Positions 61,236 to 64,000 of a DNA stretch of 64,000 bases are shown here, one piece after another. The notes beneath the pieces were generated by a model that did no database searches, was not told where the DNA came from, and worked only from the letters and a program-made list of their open reading frames with translations. The DNA is from Phytophthora colocasiae. Lineage: Eukaryota > Oomycota > Peronosporomycetes > Peronosporales > Peronosporaceae. Within the stretch, counting starts at the first letter, position 1; the number at the start of each line of letters is the position of its first letter. The DNA is taken from positions 1,612,001 through 1,676,000 of the forward strand of contig JAGKQI010000096.1 in the NCBI GenBank assembly GCA_018806915.1. Direction: 5' to 3'. Position numbers and translations under genes: made by a program.

Positions 61236-64000
61236 ATGGTGAATAAGTTCAAGCGATTCTTCAAGTCGCTCGGAGGCAAGCACTCCAGTTCCTCTTCCAG
61301 TTCTGCGAATCAATCAACTGCGACGTTGCCGGCAGTAAACGGGCAGCAATTCGTCAGTGGTCCCTACGGTTCCTCTTCATCAGTAGCTTTCCATGCGTCC
61401 ACATCCAGGAACTTGAGCACTGCAGAGCTAGAAGCTCGTCTCGAAACCTCCGGATCTCTTACAGGGACGACATCCACTTCGCCCGTAGTAATGATCGAAG
61501 ACTACGTCAAAGATGGCAGTGTAGATTGGGCCTCGTTACTCGCCAAAATCCCGAAACTGGTAGCAGAATGTACTACCGCCACCACGAGTCCACCAACGAA
61601 ACGAAATGGCAACGACGGAGCTGGAACCTTCACTGACCTTCTCACATTACTCCAACGAATGGCCGGGCGGGAGAATCAGCAGCAGGTCAAGTTGTTCTAC
61701 GCAGGGAACGACCCGGTTTTCCTTGGAAGTGGTAAGTCGATCAGCAGCTCTTCGTCTTCAACAACTTCTAACCAAAAGCTCTCTGCAGCGTCGACCAGTT
61801 GGACTCAACGCCGTAAGCTTTTCCGACAATGTCGACGTGGCCTGTTGATCTGCTGGAAGTTCCTTGTAGCTCAATTGAATGATGAGAAAGCTTCGCTCCC
61901 AGCTGAAACTCGCAATTTGTACTTCCAGCTCATCGGAATGATCATGGAGAGGGTAGAATTCCACTTACCAATCAACAACTCCGAGTCGGAGACGGCTACA
62001 ACCAGCAGAACGAAGACTCCGAAGGGTGGTGGCGCTGGAATGGGATGGCTCGCGTACTCCCCCACAGCGTCACTTAACGCCATGGATTTCGTCGAAGACG
62101 CCAGTATTGGATCAAATCTGATGGTCAACACGGAGAATGTCAGCTCACTCTCAAATAAATCCCACGGCAGCGAGGATTCAACAGACGGAGAGCGAGACTT
62201 GTATCTGTATCGGTGTCTGTTGATTGCCACGTTCAAGTACGCCATCGAGAACCTTGAGTCTGCGCGGCTGAAGCATCGGCCATATATTTCACTGGTCGAG
62301 ACCAGATTCTACGCCCGCGTGTTCGCAGTCTGCTACTTCCGTGTGCCAGTTCTACAGCGAGCCATGCTGGAGCAGATCTTCGACGCGTATCGTGAGAAAG
62401 AATGGATCCATCTCCAAGCTCATGACTCTAAAGTGGAAGATCTATCTGAAGAATCGACACCTCCAGCGCCGGAAGCTCGGAATCAGCGACGTCCTTCAAC
62501 TTCAAGGCCTTGGAATGGCAACACTTTCGCTGGATCTCTGGTGCGCTGGACGGACTACGATGGCTACGTCTTAAGTGAAGAAGGGAACGGCAACGGCACC
62601 AGCACAGCCAAAGTCACTAACCGCTACAACAACAAACACCATGCAGCCTTACGCAGTGATGAAGAGGAGTTCGTGAGACAAAACCCCACGCTTTTCAAGT
62701 GGACGCGCTTCTCTCCATACCTGGGACCATACCCCGACTCGGATATCTTCCGAATGACTGACACAACGCGCAACTGCTGGCTTCAGAAGTTAAGTCATGA
62801 TGGCGAATTCTTCTCCAAGTTCATGGGTTTTGTGTGTCTTCACGCCGCCAACACCGTTCTCGGAAGTGACGTAGTCTGGACTTGTCTACCAGGGTACACT
62901 CTGTTGATCCGAGTTTCGTTGCTCTTGCTCAAGGAAGCGTGCTGGGCCAAGTGGTTGTACGTTCGAGACACATCTGGCCCGCTACCTTCATCCTCCATGG
63001 AAATTGAGCCAGGAAGCCAGGAAGAAGAGCGTCTGCCTTTCGAACTCGAGTCCATTCGTGCCATCCGAACTGTACTGGACAATGTGGTACAGCTCTTACG
63101 GAACAACCAGCTACTGGAGAGCTGCGTCTTGGCCATGTACGAGTGCACTAACGTCCTCCACGCTCGAAGCGTGGAAGTATGCTTAACACGTTTCGAAGAA
63201 TGGTTTAGCGCTACTGCCATGCTCACGGAAATCGGCGGCACAGACAAACATCGAGGCAGCGGAATGATGGTGTATCGCTTGCCACCAGGGTTTCGAGGCC
63301 AAACCTTCGCGACGGGCATGAGATTCATGCTTTCCAGCGAAAACTGCGAGATTCTCAGTAGTACACTGCTGTTCCTGTACCATCGGATGGACTACTTCGA
63401 AGGAGACTTGAGGCAGAACATCCTCAAAGCTCTGGTACAGCGCCACATGACCTTCTTCCTGCATTGGAACGCTGATGTCCGCACGAAATACCACCACCTA
63501 CTCGTGTACCGTGTAGTGCGAGCCAACCGGTTCGTCCTGGACTCGGCCATTGATCATCTCTTGATCGGACGCTGCGCCATCTCATCACTTGAGCTCAGCA
63601 GAGCACACGAGGACGAATATGACGATGGAGACTTTATCCACCACAAGGAGAGCCGCTCCGTTCAACACCCTTGTAACCCCAACATGACGACTGCAGACAT
63701 CACCGTTCTGCGTACGGAGCAAGCTCTGTGGCGCGCCTTCGACGCGTGCTTAGCCATCATCATCACACAGGAGCGACGCTACGCTCGGGAAGGAAATCGA
63801 AAGTTCCAGACCGAGCAACTGGCCGCTCGGAGTCGGGCACTTGCCTTCCGCACGTTAAAGCGCCACACGACAGAAGACTCGAACGCTGCAGCCACGACAA
63901 GTGTGAACGAAGGTCTTCCAGGCGGTAAACCATGCCATGAAGTGGAGCTGCTGGACGAGGAACTGCGACGTGAACCTCCGTACTACTTGCGCTACTTACC
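61236..64000 (+). CDS. Large conserved-looking protein of unknown function, 5' part only (at least 921 aa)
   Basis: An uninterrupted frame runs from ATG 61236 to the end of the window, so the C-terminus is missing. It begins MVNKFKRFFKSLGGKHSS, a basic amphipathic start that could touch membranes. Ser/Thr-rich low-complexity parts alternate with helical blocks, for example RRGLLICWKFLVAQLNDE, YRCLLIATFKYAIENLES and YISLVETRFYARVFAVCYF. Later come FVRQNPTLFKWTRFSPYLGP, LQKLSHDGEFFSKFMGFVC and MRFMLSSENCEILSSTLLFL. The repeated helical pattern suggests an alpha-solenoid scaffold. The middle is faintly reminiscent of fungal DUF1765 proteins, which I cannot confirm. No intron in this part. Confidence 0.75.
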   Translation, partial: MVNKFKRFFKSLGGKHSSSSSSSANQSTATLPAVNGQQFVSGPYGSSSSVAFHASTSRNLSTAELEARLETSGSLTGTTSTSPVVMIEDYVKDGSVDWASLLAKIPKLVAECTTATTSPPTKRNGNDGAGTFTDLLTLLQRMAGRENQQQVKLFYAGNDPVFLGSGKSISSSSSSTTSNQKLSAASTSWTQRRKLFRQCRRGLLICWKFLVAQLNDEKASLPAETRNLYFQLIGMIMERVEFHLPINNSESETATTSRTKTPKGGGAGMGWLAYSPTASLNAMDFVEDASIGSNLMVNTENVSSLSNKSHGSEDSTDGERDLYLYRCLLIATFKYAIENLESARLKHRPYISLVETRFYARVFAVCYFRVPVLQRAMLEQIFDAYREKEWIHLQAHDSKVEDLSEESTPPAPEARNQRRPSTSRPWNGNTFAGSLVRWTDYDGYVLSEEGNGNGTSTAKVTNRYNNKHHAALRSDEEEFVRQNPTLFKWTRFSPYLGPYPDSDIFRMTDTTRNCWLQKLSHDGEFFSKFMGFVCLHAANTVLGSDVVWTCLPGYTLLIRVSLLLLKEACWAKWLYVRDTSGPLPSSSMEIEPGSQEEERLPFELESIRAIRTVLDNVVQLLRNNQLLESCVLAMYECTNVLHARSVEVCLTRFEEWFSATAMLTEIGGTDKHRGSGMMVYRLPPGFRGQTFATGMRFMLSSENCEILSSTLLFLYHRMDYFEGDLRQNILKALVQRHMTFFLHWNADVRTKYHHLLVYRVVRANRFVLDSAIDHLLIGRCAISSLELSRAHEDEYDDGDFIHHKESRSVQHPCNPNMTTADITVLRTEQALWRAFDACLAIIITQERRYAREGNRKFQTEQLAARSRALAFRTLKRHTTEDSNAAATTSVNEGLPGGKPCHEVELLDEELRREPPYYLRYL

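Noticed and set aside
1..64000. tRNA, rRNA, riboswitch or CRISPR features
   Set aside because: Spacers were read for cloverleaf arms, conserved rRNA words and regularly spaced short repeats; none was convincing. The phased heptamers at 50-54.7 kb are not CRISPR-like (units too short, spacing about one helical turn).

Overview
This is nuclear DNA from an oomycete, most likely Phytophthora or a close relative in the Peronosporales. Four things point there: compact genes with short GT-AG introns (about 50-100 bases), oomycete-type Inr/FPR core promoters, two intact small secreted proteins with RXLR and EER motifs plus a broken third, and several DNA-transposon families. I saw no rRNA, tRNA, CRISPR array or bacterial-style operon. 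Exon joins below were worked out by hand from splice sites, phase and protein continuity; total coding lengths were checked to be multiples of three.

Layout. (1) 1-3.9 kb: a plasma-membrane-type syntaxin and a SulP anion transporter with STAS and cyclic-nucleotide domains. (2) 3.9-8 kb: gene-poor, with a MITE-like inverted-repeat element, a truncated PIF/Harbinger transposase and a 116-base direct repeat. (3) 8-40 kb: a gene-dense housekeeping block holding two paralogous Cys/His-repeat proteins on either side of COQ2 and a multi-exon gene of unknown function, an aminoalcohol phosphotransferase, a Ulp1-like protease, the APC/C activator Cdh1, DEAD-box helicases of the Rrp3/DDX47 and Ded1/DDX3 types, a DUF3160 protein, two tandem threonine aldolases, an LRR protein, aspartate-semialdehyde dehydrogenase, enoyl-CoA isomerase, an RXLR effector, aminoacylase-1 and a TPR-like/zinc protein. 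(4) 40-61 kb: a transposon-rich island. It has a Mutator-like element with a 9-base target duplication split by a nested insertion, a Q-rich protein, a MULE transposase with an intact frame, a second RXLR effector, a 4.7-kb element encoding a transposase fused to a Ulp1-like protease, a decayed Harbinger pair, an intact hAT-like gene and a broken RXLR gene. (5) 61.2 kb to the end: the 5' part of a large gene that runs off the window.

The most unusual object is the element at about 50.04-54.73 kb. One four-exon gene (1304 aa) joins a MULE transposase with DDE residues and a SWIM zinc finger to a C-terminal C48/Ulp1 protease. The whole element is studded with the heptamer CAGGTAT, forward in the left half and mostly inverted (ATACCTG) in the right half. 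Copies within a cluster mostly sit 10-12 or 20-21 bases apart, that is, one or two helical turns. This looks like a phased array of transposase-binding sites.

The metabolic genes are individual housekeeping functions (ubiquinone, phospholipid, amino-acid and fatty-acid metabolism), not one pathway. The placement of effectors beside or inside transposon-rich DNA fits the two-speed genome pattern known from Phytophthora.
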